This document shows positions 16,189-25,611 of a stretch of 36,626 bases of DNA, in pieces (the stretch's first letter is position 1; each line of letters begins with the position of its first letter). The position numbers were made by a program, and so were the translations under genes. Under the pieces are notes generated by a model, which worked only from the letters and a program-made list of their open reading frames with translations, made no database searches and was not told where the DNA came from. This stretch comes from a candidate division FCPU426 bacterium. GTDB lineage: Bacteria; Oederibacteriota; Muellerivitia; Muellerivitales; Muellerivitaceae. The DNA is taken from assembly GCA_003136635.1 (NCBI GenBank), contig PLFD01000037.1, forward strand, positions 6,810-43,435. Reading direction: 5' to 3'.

Positions 16189-17047
16189 GCTAAAGATTCT
16201 TTCAACCGAGAAAGCCGGTCTCTATAAAGTCCCGGGTCATCCGGAACACCCCATGAGAGTTCTGGCTTCTCTCCGCCATTTACAAACCCTTTTACCCGCC
16301 TCGGTTTTCGAGGAGCCTGCCGCGGTTTCCCTGGAAAAGGTGCGGGCAGTTCATTCCGAATTAATAGTTCAAACCGTTCAAAACGAAAGCTATATCGACC
16401 CCGACACGCCGGGAGCGAAGGGTATTTATCAGGCCAGTCTTCTATCCGCCGGATCGGCCTTGCGGACGGCGGAAGAAGCCCTTCAGGGGATTTCAGCTTT
16501 TTCACTCATGAGGCCTCCGGGCCACCACGCTACGCCGGGTCAATCGATGGGTTTTTGTTATTTCAATTCGATGGCGGTTGCGGTCAACGACCTGATTCAA
16601 AATCAAAAAGCGAAAAAGATCGCGATTTTTGATCTGGATTGCCACCACGGCAATGGCACGGAGGCTTTTTGTTTGGGGAAACCCGAATATCTTTATGTTT
16701 CTCTTCATCAGGCTCCGGCTTACCCCGGCACAGGTCTTTCTTCCCGGGACAATTGCCTGAACTTTCCACTGCCGCCCGGCACGAAAGAAGGGGTTTATTT
16801 TCCCGCGATGGAAAAGGCCATGGAAAAAATCCGTATTTTTAAACCGGACCTGATGGGAGTTTCCATGGGGTTTGATACTTATGAACGGGATCCTTTGACT
16901 CAGTTTGGATTGAAGCAGGCGGATTATTTTCGGATTGGGAAAATGTTGAAATCCATGAATATACCGATGTTTACTTTACTGGAGGGCGGCTATGACCGGG
17001 ATCTGCCGGTCTTGATTGAAAATTATTTAACCGGATGGACTTCGTAA
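16175..17047 (+). CDS. Histone deacetylase family (acetoin utilisation/acetylpolyamine hydrolase-like) protein
   Basis: A 290-residue zinc-dependent amidohydrolase of the arginase-deacetylase fold. Visible signatures are RPPGHHA (about residues 111-117, tandem catalytic histidines), the metal-binding DLDCHHGNGT (about 152-161), YVSLHQ, and GVSMGFDTYERDPL (about 227-240, second metal Asp). TLLEGGYD near the end matches the family's LEGGY loop, whose Tyr polarises the substrate carbonyl. Bacterial members deacetylate polyamines or small acyl-amides; the substrate is not determined here. Its start overlaps the ferredoxin gene, giving coupled translation. The end is 7 bp from the convergent inositol-monophosphatase-like gene, with no room for a separate terminator. 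Confidence 0.93.
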   Translation: MSANKLKILSTEKAGLYKVPGHPEHPMRVLASLRHLQTLLPASVFEEPAAVSLEKVRAVHSELIVQTVQNESYIDPDTPGAKGIYQASLLSAGSALRTAEEALQGISAFSLMRPPGHHATPGQSMGFCYFNSMAVAVNDLIQNQKAKKIAIFDLDCHHGNGTEAFCLGKPEYLYVSLHQAPAYPGTGLSSRDNCLNFPLPPGTKEGVYFPAMEKAMEKIRIFKPDLMGVSMGFDTYERDPLTQFGLKQADYFRIGKMLKSMNIPMFTLLEGGYDRDLPVLIENYLTGWTS

Positions 17048-17054
17048 ACCGCGA

Positions 17055-17879
17055 TTACCATTTTTTGTTTTTACCGTACCGTTTGAGCCAATTTTTCTCA
17101 TCCTTGCCCTTGGTCAAGATTTTCAAAAGGATGGAATGCATTTTGGGGTTGGCCGCCAGTGCGTTTTGCGCGAAGAGATCAAAAGGTGTGCCCGTAATGT
17201 CAGTCAATTTGCCGCCCGCTTCTAAAATCAGCAACGCGCCAGCGGCGATATCCCAGGCCTGGATGCCTCTTTCCCAGAAACCGTCCAAACGGCCCGCCGC
17301 CACATAGGCGAAATTCATGGCCGCCGAACCGTCCCGGCGGACGCCCTGAGAAGTCAAAACGAATTGAGCGAAATTATCCAGGTTGTAATGGGTTTCCCGC
17401 ACCATGTAGGCGAAGCCGGTACACAGCAGACTTTTTTCCAAGGTTGAGATTTTGGAAACTCTAATAGGTTTGCCGTTGAGAAAAGCGCCTTTTCCTTTTT
17501 CAGCGGTGAAACATTCGTCTCTTAAAGCGTCATAAATGACCGCCGCGATGGGAATGCCGTTTTGAACCAAAGCGATGGACACACAGAAAAAGGGATAGGC
17601 ATGGGCGAAATTGGTGGTTCCATCCAAAGGATCAATGATCCAGGTGTAAGCGGAATTGTTTTTTTGAAGACCGCTTTCCTCGCCCAAAAAGTCGTGGGTG
17701 GAAAATTGTTTTTGAAGGATGGAAAGAATCTTTTTTTCAGAAAGCTGGTCCACCTGGGTGACCAGGTTTAAGGAGTTTTTGCCCTTAAATTGAATGTGGA
17801 GGGTTTTTCCGTAAAACTTCTTGTGGATGGCGCCAGCGGCTTTGGCGGCCCTGACGGCGGTTTTGAGAAATAAGGTCAA
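17055..17879 (-). CDS. suhB: Inositol monophosphatase family protein
   Basis: A 274-residue Mg2+-dependent sugar/inositol phosphatase. The metal and phosphate site is complete: GEES (about 66-69), IDPLDGTTNFAH (about 81-92) and AWDIAAGALLILEAGG (about 210-225). The substrate could be inositol-1-phosphate or related sugar phosphates; SuhB of Escherichia coli also acts in rRNA transcription antitermination, which cannot be inferred here. Translation appears to start at TTG with AAAAGGAG six bases upstream; no ATG is better placed. The C-terminal tail is Lys-rich (KNWLKRYGKNKKW). The gene stands alone on the minus strand between two plus-strand groups. Confidence 0.92.
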   Translation of the reverse strand: MTLFLKTAVRAAKAAGAIHKKFYGKTLHIQFKGKNSLNLVTQVDQLSEKKILSILQKQFSTHDFLGEESGLQKNNSAYTWIIDPLDGTTNFAHAYPFFCVSIALVQNGIPIAAVIYDALRDECFTAEKGKGAFLNGKPIRVSKISTLEKSLLCTGFAYMVRETHYNLDNFAQFVLTSQGVRRDGSAAMNFAYVAAGRLDGFWERGIQAWDIAAGALLILEAGGKLTDITGTPFDLFAQNALAANPKMHSILLKILTKGKDEKNWLKRYGKNKKW

Positions 17880-17985
17880 ATGAAACTCCTTTTATAAAAG
17901 AAAGACGGGATTTTAGCCGAATTCGTCAGGAGAATCCACCAAGGCTGGATTGCGGCAAAGGAGAGCTCACTGCCCGACTGTTCTG

Positions 17986-18015
17986 TTGCGGGAGTCTCCA
18001 GAAGACTGTTACAAT
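17986..18015 (+). promoter_or_regulatory. Predicted promoter with extended -10 box
   Basis: TTGCGG (17986-17991) and TGTTACAAT (18007-18015, extended -10) with an 18-bp spacer, 37 bp before the start at 18053. Confidence 0.5.
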
Positions 18016-18052
18016 GCCCTCCGCTTGCAACCTGTCCCAGTAAAGGACTTTC

Positions 18053-18706
18053 ATGAGAATCGTTCTAATTTTGCTTGTCGCCGCAGGATTGATATACGCC
18101 GTCGCGGCGGGGTTGGGATTGACCCATATAAGAAAGCACGGTTTGGTCAAGAAGACCACCATGCTGGATGATTTTGAAGACGTGGACAATGATTTTGACT
18201 GGTTCACCGGCGGTTACGCCAAGCTGGAACAGGCGAATCAAAACCAGACCCATGGCAAGCACAGCGCCAAAGTTACTTTTTATACCCGCAACCAATTTCA
18301 AGCTATGCCTACGCTGCCACCTGCGATTACACCCACGCCTGAACCGACCTGGCAGCCGCAAATCGTCCTCAATACCCATTCGGTGACTAAATTGACCGTT
18401 TATGACTGGCAGGATTTTACCAGCCTGAAACTGGATGCTTTTAACCCCATGGATCAGCCTGTGACCTACCATATAACCTTATCGGATTCGAAGACTTTTT
18501 CCCATGACACCAGCGGGGTGATGCTGGGCAAAAAAGTCACTAATATCTCGGTTCTCTTGGACGACCTTTCCCAGGACCGGATGGACCTTTCCAACATGGA
18601 CTCCATCCAATTTTGGGTGGATATGAACGGTGCCAGCCAGCCCATGTCGGTTTATGTCGACAACCTGCGTTTGGAATTTGATCCCGGCGAAGTCAAAAAG
18701 AAGTGA
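18053..18706 (+). CDS. Membrane-anchored protein with carbohydrate-binding-like beta-sandwich domain
   Basis: A 217-residue protein. Residues 3-25 form a membrane anchor or uncleaved signal (IVLILLVAAGLIYAVAAGLGL). The rest should be extracytoplasmic. Residues ~37-80 (LDDFEDVDNDFDWF...HSAKVTFYT) and ~118-213 (FTSLKLDAFN...VTYHITLSD...ISVLLDDLS...SIQFWVDMNG...VYVDNLRLEF) resemble a galactose-binding/CBM-type jelly roll whose last strand reads VDNLRL. A Pro-Thr-rich insert near 85-105 (PPAITPTPEPTW) interrupts it. It has its own promoter and lies 164 bp before the fusion gene, whose C-terminal half is also an anchored ectodomain, so the two may act together at the cell surface. No catalytic motif is seen. 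Confidence 0.75.
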   Translation: MRIVLILLVAAGLIYAVAAGLGLTHIRKHGLVKKTTMLDDFEDVDNDFDWFTGGYAKLEQANQNQTHGKHSAKVTFYTRNQFQAMPTLPPAITPTPEPTWQPQIVLNTHSVTKLTVYDWQDFTSLKLDAFNPMDQPVTYHITLSDSKTFSHDTSGVMLGKKVTNISVLLDDLSQDRMDLSNMDSIQFWVDMNGASQPMSVYVDNLRLEFDPGEVKKK

Positions 18707-18722
18707 TTCCTAAGGTAGTTCT

Positions 18723-18750
18723 TTGCCCTGCCTTTAAAAATAGATAAAAT
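18723..18750 (+). promoter_or_regulatory. Possible promoter of the methyltransferase-fusion gene
   Basis: TTGCCC (18723-18728) and TAAAAT (18745-18750) with a 16-bp spacer. It lies 15-43 bases past the preceding stop codon. Transcription would begin immediately before the hairpin at 18761-18812. Confidence 0.4.
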
Positions 18751-18760
18751 AAGAAATCAA

Positions 18761-18812
18761 CAAACGAACGGCGGTTTTTCCCATAGTGATAGGGGGAACC
18801 GCCTTTCGTTTG
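18761..18812. promoter_or_regulatory. Strong hairpin in the leader of the fusion gene (terminator or 5' UTR structure)
   Basis: CAAACGAACGGCGGTTTTTCCC (18761-18782) pairs with GGGGGAACCGCC...CGTTTG (18792-18812). The T-rich tract follows only after about 12 bases (T run at 18826-18833), so as a terminator it is atypical. It may end the upstream gene, or act as an attenuator, since a promoter-like pair lies just before it and the coding start is 58 bases beyond. Confidence 0.55.
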
Positions 18813-18870
18813 TTCGTTGAAATTTATTTTTTTCATGTGAATTTTCAGCCATTTTTTTCTCAGGACCGCG

Positions 18871-21800
18871 ATGAAATCCAAAGCCGTCAAACCCGTTCGA
18901 TTTGGAGAACAAATCGAGATTGAAATCGATTCGATGGCCTTCGGCGGCGACGCGGTAGGACGTTATAAAGATTTCGCTATTTTTGTGAGGGGCGCTCTTC
19001 CAGGTGAAAGAATCCAGGCCCGGGTGACGCTGGTTAAAGATCATTACGCGGTAGCGGAAACAATCGAGGTTTTACGGCCTTCGCCCGACCGGGTAACTCC
19101 CCCCTGTCCCATTTTTGAGGAATGCGGAGGCTGCCAATGGCAGCATTTTGATTACACCCGGCAACTTCTTACCAAAACCCAATTCGTGAAAGACGCTATT
19201 GAGCGCATTGGCAAGCTCAAAGACATTACGGTTTACTCCTGTCTGGCTTCGCCCAGTCCCTATGCCTACCGCAATAAGGCCCTGCCGGTTCTTTCCATGA
19301 GGGACGGACATTTTGTTTCGGGCATTTATGAACCCCGTTCCCACCAGTTGGTGCCCTATGAAACCTGTCCCATTCAGGGAGACGCTATCAATGAACTGAT
19401 CCAGAGAGTTTTGGAAAAAATCGACCAGGCGGGATTAACGCCTTATCAGGAAAAAAGCCACACGGGTTTTCTAAGGCATTTGGGAGTGCGTCAGGGTTTT
19501 AAAACAGGCGAATTGCTTCTGGCCTTTGTGACCCGCACGGAAGTTCCCGAGGAAAAAGTCCAAAAACCGGACCTGCCACTGGAAGAATTAAGCCAGATTT
19601 TACCCCGCATCGCCGCGGAACTAATGGCCGAGATGCCAGGGTTGGTAGGGGTACTTCAAAACATTAACGCATCCCGTACCAATATTGTTTTCGGTTCTCA
19701 AACCAAAGTTCTCGCGGGTCAGGATCATTACTTTGAGATCATCGATGGGTTTACGCTTAAAGTTTCGCTGCAGTCTTTTATTCAGGTCAACATAGGCCAG
19801 GCCGATCAACTGCACGAGGTGGTGCGCAAGGCGCTGGGCGATCCGGTCCACAAGCATAAATGGGGAACGGTGCTGGATCTTTACAGCGGGATCGGCACTT
19901 TAGCTTTGGCGGTCTCCGACAAGGCTGATTATGTGATCGGCGTCGAGGAAATTGTACCGGCGGTTGAAGACGCGAAACTCAACGCGAAAAACAATCATCG
20001 TTCCAATTTGGATTTCATCGCAGGCGATGTTGCCCAAACCCTTTTAAATTTAAAAAATCAGGGATTGGTTCAAATCGACGCGGCCCTATTGGATCCGCCG
20101 CGCAAGGGTGTGAGTCCGGAAGTTTTGGCCCGGGTGGTTGCCCTTCATCCCGAACGATTGGTTTATGTTTCCTGTGATCCTTCAACTCTGGCCAGGGACC
20201 TGGCTTTGCTTTGCCAGCACGGCTATATGGTGGAATGGGCCCAGCCCCTGGATATGTTTCCCCAGACTTATCACGTGGAGACGGTTGTCAAACTGACGAG
20301 AGATACGCCCTTGTTCATGGATGTTTCTTCCAAGCGCCATGAAGCCGAATCGCAGTCCTTTCGGCTCTCGAAAGAACCGCTTCCGAGTACATCCTATGAT
20401 TCAGCGGCTTGGCGGGAAATAGCCGATCAATTTGGCGTTTTAATCAGAAAGGTGTTTGCCGCGCTAGGGGGTCTTTTCATTTTGGCGGGAGCCAAAGTCA
20501 GCCGATTGGTTAAAAGTTTTTTTAAGGTTTTATCTGACACGGCATGGATAGTCGGGCAATGGTGCGCGCCTCTTCAAAGAAAAATGGCGGACAAACTCAA
20601 AGCCCGAGCGGAGAGAAAAGCCTATGAGCGGGCTTTAAAAACAGAAACCCTTTCCAGCGCCCAGATTTTATCGAACGCTATCCGGCTGGAAGACCTCGAA
20701 ATACAGCTTAAGGAATCCCTCCCGAGCGAGGATGAAAATCAGAAAAAACCGATCGAGACCGAGAAAAAGGTCAGCTCTGTTTTAGATCTGACTGTTCCGA
20801 AAATAAATATTCCCAAAGCTCCAGAGTGGCAGGTGATGCCTTTTATTCTGTTTTTGATGGGTCAAAGAGTAGTTCGCTGGGCTTTGGCGGCAGTTTTCTT
20901 GGCGGCTGGCGGTTATATCGCCACAGCCACGCTGGCGCCCTTATTAAACCGCGCACCGGTGAATACGTCGAATACCCAGCTTTTACCCGATATGGTGGTC
21001 TCGATGCCCAACGGCAGTTTTCTGCGTTATGAAATGGTGCCGTTTGAGATCAAGTTGACCTCAAAGGAAGCCATCAACTTTTCGGATGTTCACGCCGAAT
21101 TGGTGGTTTACAACGGAGGAGATCCGGTTACGACCGTTGGCGGAAAAGACAAATGGGTTCTTAAAAAAGACGAGGAGAACCACAGACTTTATGGTAATTG
21201 GCCCATTCCTTACAATCCCAAACCCGGCACTTATCTGGCGGAGTTGAGCGTTGTTTCGCCTGAGTGGAAGGGCTCGAAAGTGCTTCGGTCCGCTTTTACG
21301 ATTCCACCCTTAAAACCCCAGGGTCTTTATCCCGGGTACGCGACCTTGACGATGGAAGGCGGCAAACAATTAATCAACGGCGCCGTACCGGCCATTGACG
21401 GCAGCAACTCCATCAATCCTCAAAACACCATTCAATGGGCCCGTTATATGGGAGCGAACTGTTATTGTTTTTTAGCGGGGCAAACTTCCATTTGGGATCA
21501 TTTTAATTCCCGCGACTTTCCTTTCAGTCAGGGTGATATGGATCTGGCCCATAAATACGGCAGGGCAGCCCATGAAGCGGGAATGAAATTCGCCGCTTAC
21601 ATTACGACTTTCAAAGTCGTGGGCGATGCCTGGAGCCAGGCGCCCTATCAATTCTCCATGGGCTACGATAAAGACACCGACCAGGTGGTTCAGACGCGTT
21701 TTATTTCGCTCAATGATCCCAAGCGCCGCCAGGATGTGATTGACATCCTCAAAAAATTCAACGACGACGACTCCATCGACATCATCGGTATGGATTATGT

Positions 21801-22914
21801 TCGTACCGGTTTCGCGGGTTACGAATTCGTAGACGAGTTTATGAAGGATATGAATGTCCCGGCTCCTTCCGAATATGGAAGTATGACGAAGGAGGACCGC
21901 ATCCGCTGGCTGGCAAAAACAGTGGAACTGGATAAAAACCACGAGGTCACTTCGCAGTTTGAGTGGTGGCGGGCCCACAAAGTGTCTTTGGCGCTCAAGA
22001 GCATATTGGACGAGGCGAAACTCACCAAACCGGTTTTTACCTTTACCCTCGGATGGCAGCAGGGCCATCAGCACGGGCAGGATCCGGCGATGTTTGTGGA
22101 CGCGGGAGTGAACTACAACCACATCATGCTTTATGAAGGGGATAGGGAAACCCTGAAATCCATGAACGAGCACTGGCCCAATTATTTGACAAGGGGTAAC
22201 GGCATGTACGCCATGGGAGAAATGGTGGATTTTAACTGGGTGCAAAAATCATTGGACCCGCCGGCTCCGGAAGAACTTTACAACCGCGAGGTGGACACTT
22301 TTCAAAAATGGTTTTCGGTGAACGCCCGGTTAGGCATGTTCTGGCACGATCTTTACCGGATTATTTACGGCATCCGCGGGCCCTATAGCGCCATGGAATG
22401 GCTGATCGCGGGCGGGAAAGCTTTTACGACACTGAAAAATACTGAGGGCGTTTTACTTCTGAAGGTAAGTATGGAGGTTCCGAAGGAAATTTCTGGAGGA
22501 AAGGCGGAGCCGATCAATGTGGAAGTGCGTAATCAATCCAGCCAAAATCTGAGAGGTTTGATTTTGCATCAGCTGGATACGACCAAGAATTATGCCTCAG
22601 ACTTAACGACGGTGGGGCCTTTTGACCTGCCGGCCGGCCATACCATGAAGTTTAAAAACTTGTCCGTGACTATTCCCAAAGATGACGAGCCTGAAAGGGA
22701 TAACCGTTACATGACCGCGGTGATGGTGGAACAGCCGAATACGGATCTGCGGGCTTTTGATTTTACTTATGTGCACCGTTTAGGGGCTAAAGTTTTGCGC
22801 CAATCCGAGAATAACGCGGCTGATTCTGGCGCGGGTTCCGGGCCGAATAATGTAGGAGACTCCCTGGCGCCGCCTGGCGCTTCGGATGCTGATAATTCGG
22901 GAAGCGCCCGATAA
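18871..22914 (+). CDS. Fusion: RlmD/TrmA-type RNA (uracil-5-)methyltransferase + membrane anchor + TIM-barrel ectodomain
   Basis: A 1347-residue single open frame. Residues 1-482 are a complete m5U methyltransferase: TRAM domain (~8-67), [4Fe-4S] ligands Cys79, Cys85, Cys88 and Cys166, SAM motif LDLYSGIGTL (335-344), DPPRKGV, and the catalytic Cys435 in SCDPSTLARD. Normal RlmD proteins end here, at ~430-480. Residues 483-650 are a charged linker with one hydrophobic stretch (~528-540). Residues ~655-690 are a membrane helix. Then follow an Ig-like domain (~715-808), a (beta/alpha)8-like domain (~820-1190) recalling GHL10/DUF187 glycoside-hydrolase-like proteins (GMDYVRTG; LKPVFTFTLGW-type strand), a beta-sandwich (~1195-1305) and a Gly/Ser/Asn tail. 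If real, one chain carries a cytoplasmic rRNA/tRNA methylase and an exterior sugar-active domain. Internal ATGs at 20317 and 20584 lack good ribosome sites. Confidence 0.85.
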   Translation: MKSKAVKPVRFGEQIEIEIDSMAFGGDAVGRYKDFAIFVRGALPGERIQARVTLVKDHYAVAETIEVLRPSPDRVTPPCPIFEECGGCQWQHFDYTRQLLTKTQFVKDAIERIGKLKDITVYSCLASPSPYAYRNKALPVLSMRDGHFVSGIYEPRSHQLVPYETCPIQGDAINELIQRVLEKIDQAGLTPYQEKSHTGFLRHLGVRQGFKTGELLLAFVTRTEVPEEKVQKPDLPLEELSQILPRIAAELMAEMPGLVGVLQNINASRTNIVFGSQTKVLAGQDHYFEIIDGFTLKVSLQSFIQVNIGQADQLHEVVRKALGDPVHKHKWGTVLDLYSGIGTLALAVSDKADYVIGVEEIVPAVEDAKLNAKNNHRSNLDFIAGDVAQTLLNLKNQGLVQIDAALLDPPRKGVSPEVLARVVALHPERLVYVSCDPSTLARDLALLCQHGYMVEWAQPLDMFPQTYHVETVVKLTRDTPLFMDVSSKRHEAESQSFRLSKEPLPSTSYDSAAWREIADQFGVLIRKVFAALGGLFILAGAKVSRLVKSFFKVLSDTAWIVGQWCAPLQRKMADKLKARAERKAYERALKTETLSSAQILSNAIRLEDLEIQLKESLPSEDENQKKPIETEKKVSSVLDLTVPKINIPKAPEWQVMPFILFLMGQRVVRWALAAVFLAAGGYIATATLAPLLNRAPVNTSNTQLLPDMVVSMPNGSFLRYEMVPFEIKLTSKEAINFSDVHAELVVYNGGDPVTTVGGKDKWVLKKDEENHRLYGNWPIPYNPKPGTYLAELSVVSPEWKGSKVLRSAFTIPPLKPQGLYPGYATLTMEGGKQLINGAVPAIDGSNSINPQNTIQWARYMGANCYCFLAGQTSIWDHFNSRDFPFSQGDMDLAHKYGRAAHEAGMKFAAYITTFKVVGDAWSQAPYQFSMGYDKDTDQVVQTRFISLNDPKRRQDVIDILKKFNDDDSIDIIGMDYVRTGFAGYEFVDEFMKDMNVPAPSEYGSMTKEDRIRWLAKTVELDKNHEVTSQFEWWRAHKVSLALKSILDEAKLTKPVFTFTLGWQQGHQHGQDPAMFVDAGVNYNHIMLYEGDRETLKSMNEHWPNYLTRGNGMYAMGEMVDFNWVQKSLDPPAPEELYNREVDTFQKWFSVNARLGMFWHDLYRIIYGIRGPYSAMEWLIAGGKAFTTLKNTEGVLLLKVSMEVPKEISGGKAEPINVEVRNQSSQNLRGLILHQLDTTKNYASDLTTVGPFDLPAGHTMKFKNLSVTIPKDDEPERDNRYMTAVMVEQPNTDLRAFDFTYVHRLGAKVLRQSENNAADSGAGSGPNNVGDSLAPPGASDADNSGSAR

Positions 22915-23018
22915 GGTGCCTTCCGGTTCTGACTTCCGTTAATTCAAAATCCCATTCTGGAATCATTGCTTAAATAGGCGCTTTGCCCTGTTTTTTGTTT
23001 TTTTTAAAAACAGTGATC

Positions 23019-23046
23019 TTGGACTTTTAAACGCTCTTGGTATACT
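23019..23046 (+). promoter_or_regulatory. Predicted promoter of the lepA-lepB-hemW operon
   Basis: TTGGAC (23019-23024) and TATACT (23041-23046) with a 16-bp spacer, 26 bp before the TTG start of lepA. Confidence 0.65.
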
Positions 23047-23072
23047 ACGACCCCTCAATTTAAGGAGTTTAC

Positions 23073-24872
23073 TTGTCGCTCGAACATATCCGTAATTTCT
23101 GCATTATCGCCCACATTGACCATGGTAAAAGCACGCTGGCGGACCGGCTCTTGGAATTTACCGGCGCTATTCCGCCCCGGGAAATGCGCGCCCAATTGAT
23201 GGATCAAATGGATCTGGAACGGGAGCGCGGTATTACCATTAAAGCCAAAGCGGTCCGTTTCTTTTATAAAGCCAAAGACGGCAAAAAATACGAGATGAAC
23301 CTGATTGACACCCCGGGCCATGTAGACTTTAACTACGAAGTCTCCCGAAGCCTTAAAGCCTGTGAAGGCGCCCTGCTTTTAATTGACGCCTCCCAGGGGG
23401 TAGAAGCCCAGACTCTGGCCAACGCTTATTTGGCTTCCGACCAAAATCTCGCCATTATCCCGGTTATCAATAAGATTGATCTTCCCTCCGCCGACGTCGA
23501 ACGCTGTAAAAAACAAATGGAAGATTCTCTGGCGATTGACGGTTCCGAAGCGGTTTTAGCCTCGGCGAAAGAAGGTATCGGTATCGAGGAAATTCTCGAG
23601 GCCGTGGTGAAAAACGTGCCCCCTCCCACAGGCGTGGTGGATGAACCGCTCAAGGCGCTTATTTTTGATTCCATGTTTGATATTTATCGGGGAGTCATGA
23701 TTTTTGTCCGGGTTATTAACGGTTCCATTAAAAAGGGAACCAAGATGAAGTTTATGGTGACCAACAAAGTGTTTGAGGTTGAGGAAATCGGCGTGTTCAA
23801 GCCGAAGATGGAAAAATCCGATCAACTCTCCGCTGGCGAGGTGGGTTATATCGCGGCGAACATTAAGGAAGTCCGGGACGCCAAAGTCGGCGATACGATT
23901 ACGGATGAAACTAATCCCACGGCGGAAGCTTTGCCTGGTTTTAAAGATGTACTGCCCATGGTTTTTTGCGGTCTTTATCCGGTGAGCACGGATGATTACG
24001 CGAAACTGAAAGAAGCTTTATCGAAGCTCAAACTATCCGACGCGGCGCTTTCTTACGAACCGGAAACCTCGCTAGCCCTCTCGTTTGGTTTCCGCTGCGG
24101 CTTCCTGGGTTTACTACATATGGAAATCGTTCAAGAGCGTTTGGAACGCGAATACGATCTGAACCTCATCGCGACCGCACCGAGTGTTATTTATAAGATT
24201 AAGAAGACAAACGGGGAAGAGCTGGTGATTGACAATCCTTCCGAACTGCCTGACCCCACCCTGATCGACTCTATTTTTGAACCTTACATTGACGCCAAAA
24301 TTATTGTTCCGGCGGACTATATCGGCGTGGTGATGACTCTTTGCCAGGAAAAGCGCGGGATTCACAAGAATACCAGTTTTATTGATACCACCCGGGCTGT
24401 TATCAGTTACGAATTGCCCTTGGCCGAAGTGGTCATGGACTTTTTTGATAAACTCAAAAGCGCGACAAAAGGTTACGCTTCGCTCGATTACGAGCCGATG
24501 GGTTATCAAGAAGGACACATTGTCAAAGTCGACATTCTTTTAAACAACGAACCGGTTGACGCGCTTTCCTTTATGGTACATCGCGATAAGGCGGAGAACC
24601 GCGGCAGGGGAATCGCGGAAAAACTCAAAGAAATTATTCCCACTCAAATGTTCGAGGTGCCTATCCAGGCGGCCATCGGAGGCAAGGTGATTGCCCGTGA
24701 AACAGTCCGCGCCAGGCGCAAGGACGTGTTAGCCAAGTGCTACGGCGGTGACATTAGCCGCAAGCGCAAGTTGCTGGATAAGCAAAAAGAAGGTAAAAAA
24801 CGCATGAAAAATATCGGGTCTGTCGAAATTCCCCAGGAAGCTTTTATGGCAGTGCTAAAGGTAGAGGATTGA
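23073..24872 (+). CDS. lepA: Elongation factor 4 (LepA, back-translocating ribosomal GTPase)
   Basis: A 599-residue translational GTPase of full family length. G1 is AHIDHGKST (about 13-21), G2 lies around [10 protein letters not shown]3 is DTPGH, G4 is NKID and G5 is SAKEGIG. The elongation-factor domain II, the EF-G-like domains III and V, and the LepA-specific C-terminal domain ([25 protein letters not shown], then [17 protein letters not shown]) are all present. It acts on the ribosome and in 30S assembly. Translation starts at TTG with AAGGAG five bases upstream; the next residues [17 protein letters not shown] match the family N-terminus. It is the first gene of an operon with lepB (34-bp gap), the classical lepA-lepB arrangement. 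Confidence 0.97.
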   Translation: MSLEHIRNFCIIAHIDHGKSTLADRLLEFTGAIPPREMRAQLMDQMDLERERGITIKAKAVRFFYKAKDGKKYEMNLIDTPGHVDFNYEVSRSLKACEGALLLIDASQGVEAQTLANAYLASDQNLAIIPVINKIDLPSADVERCKKQMEDSLAIDGSEAVLASAKEGIGIEEILEAVVKNVPPPTGVVDEPLKALIFDSMFDIYRGVMIFVRVINGSIKKGTKMKFMVTNKVFEVEEIGVFKPKMEKSDQLSAGEVGYIAANIKEVRDAKVGDTITDETNPTAEALPGFKDVLPMVFCGLYPVSTDDYAKLKEALSKLKLSDAALSYEPETSLALSFGFRCGFLGLLHMEIVQERLEREYDLNLIATAPSVIYKIKKTNGEELVIDNPSELPDPTLIDSIFEPYIDAKIIVPADYIGVVMTLCQEKRGIHKNTSFIDTTRAVISYELPLAEVVMDFFDKLKSATKGYASLDYEPMGYQEGHIVKVDILLNNEPVDALSFMVHRDKAENRGRGIAEKLKEIIPTQMFEVPIQAAIGGKVIARETVRARRKDVLAKCYGGDISRKRKLLDKQKEGKKRMKNIGSVEIPQEAFMAVLKVED

Positions 24873-24906
24873 CGTCTCAATTCTTAGAAAGTTCAAGGAG
24901 CCTTAA

Positions 24907-25611
24907 ATGGAAAATTTGAATCAATATTTATATATCGCCGCGGCGCTATTAACCGTCGTTGAAATTATTCTCAAATGGGTTTTTCCCCAGGTCCGAAAAG
25001 ACCCGGCCAACGCGGGGATTATTGAAACGCTCGACTCGCTCTGGGTGGCCATGGTGGTGGCTTTGTCCCTCAAAGCTGTTTTGGTTCAACCCTTCACTAT
25101 TCCCTCCGGATCTATGGAAGACACTTTGGAGATCGGCGACTATATTTTGGTGAAAAAGTATGAGTACGGTTATTCCCTGCTCAATGCTACAGACCGGTTC
25201 CTTGAATTTAAAAAACCGCAGCGGCATGACATCGTGGTCTTTGTGTTTCCATTGGATCACACCAAAGATTACATCAAGCGTTTAATCGGTTTGCCGGGCG
25301 ATGTGATAGAAGAAAAAAATAAGGTTCTTTATGTCAACGGTGTGAAGCAAGACGAGCCCTATGCGATTCATAGCGCGCCCGAAATTTTGCCGCGGGGCGA
25401 TTATTTAGGAGGGAACCGTGATAATTTTGGACCCGTTACGGTTGAAGCGGGACATTACTTCATGATGGGTGATAACCGCGATAACAGCTACGACTCCCGC
25501 TACTGGGGTCAGTTGGATGAGAAATTAATTAAAGGCAAAGCGTGGGTTATTTATTGGCACAGTAATAATTTTCATCCCGACTTCAGCCGTATGTTTCACC
25601 TGGTGCAATAA
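24907..25611 (+). CDS. lepB: Signal peptidase I
   Basis: A 234-residue inner-membrane serine/lysine-dyad protease that removes signal peptides from exported proteins. Two N-terminal membrane helices (about residues 7-25 and 38-55) precede box B with the nucleophile Ser69 in PSGSMEDTL. The general base Lys124 is in YIKRLIGLPGD, and box E is GDNRDNSYDSRYWG. The catalytic domain would lie in the periplasm. ATG with AGGAG upstream, 34 bp after lepA. It would process the several secreted proteins seen in this window. Confidence 0.96.
   Translation: MENLNQYLYIAAALLTVVEIILKWVFPQVRKDPANAGIIETLDSLWVAMVVALSLKAVLVQPFTIPSGSMEDTLEIGDYILVKKYEYGYSLLNATDRFLEFKKPQRHDIVVFVFPLDHTKDYIKRLIGLPGDVIEEKNKVLYVNGVKQDEPYAIHSAPEILPRGDYLGGNRDNFGPVTVEAGHYFMMGDNRDNSYDSRYWGQLDEKLIKGKAWVIYWHSNNFHPDFSRMFHLVQ

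Noticed and set aside
21472..22245. 257-codon minus-strand frame inside the fusion gene
   Set aside because: It lies antisense to a well-folded TIM-barrel-like region, with a His/Val/Phe-rich shadow composition and no start signals.
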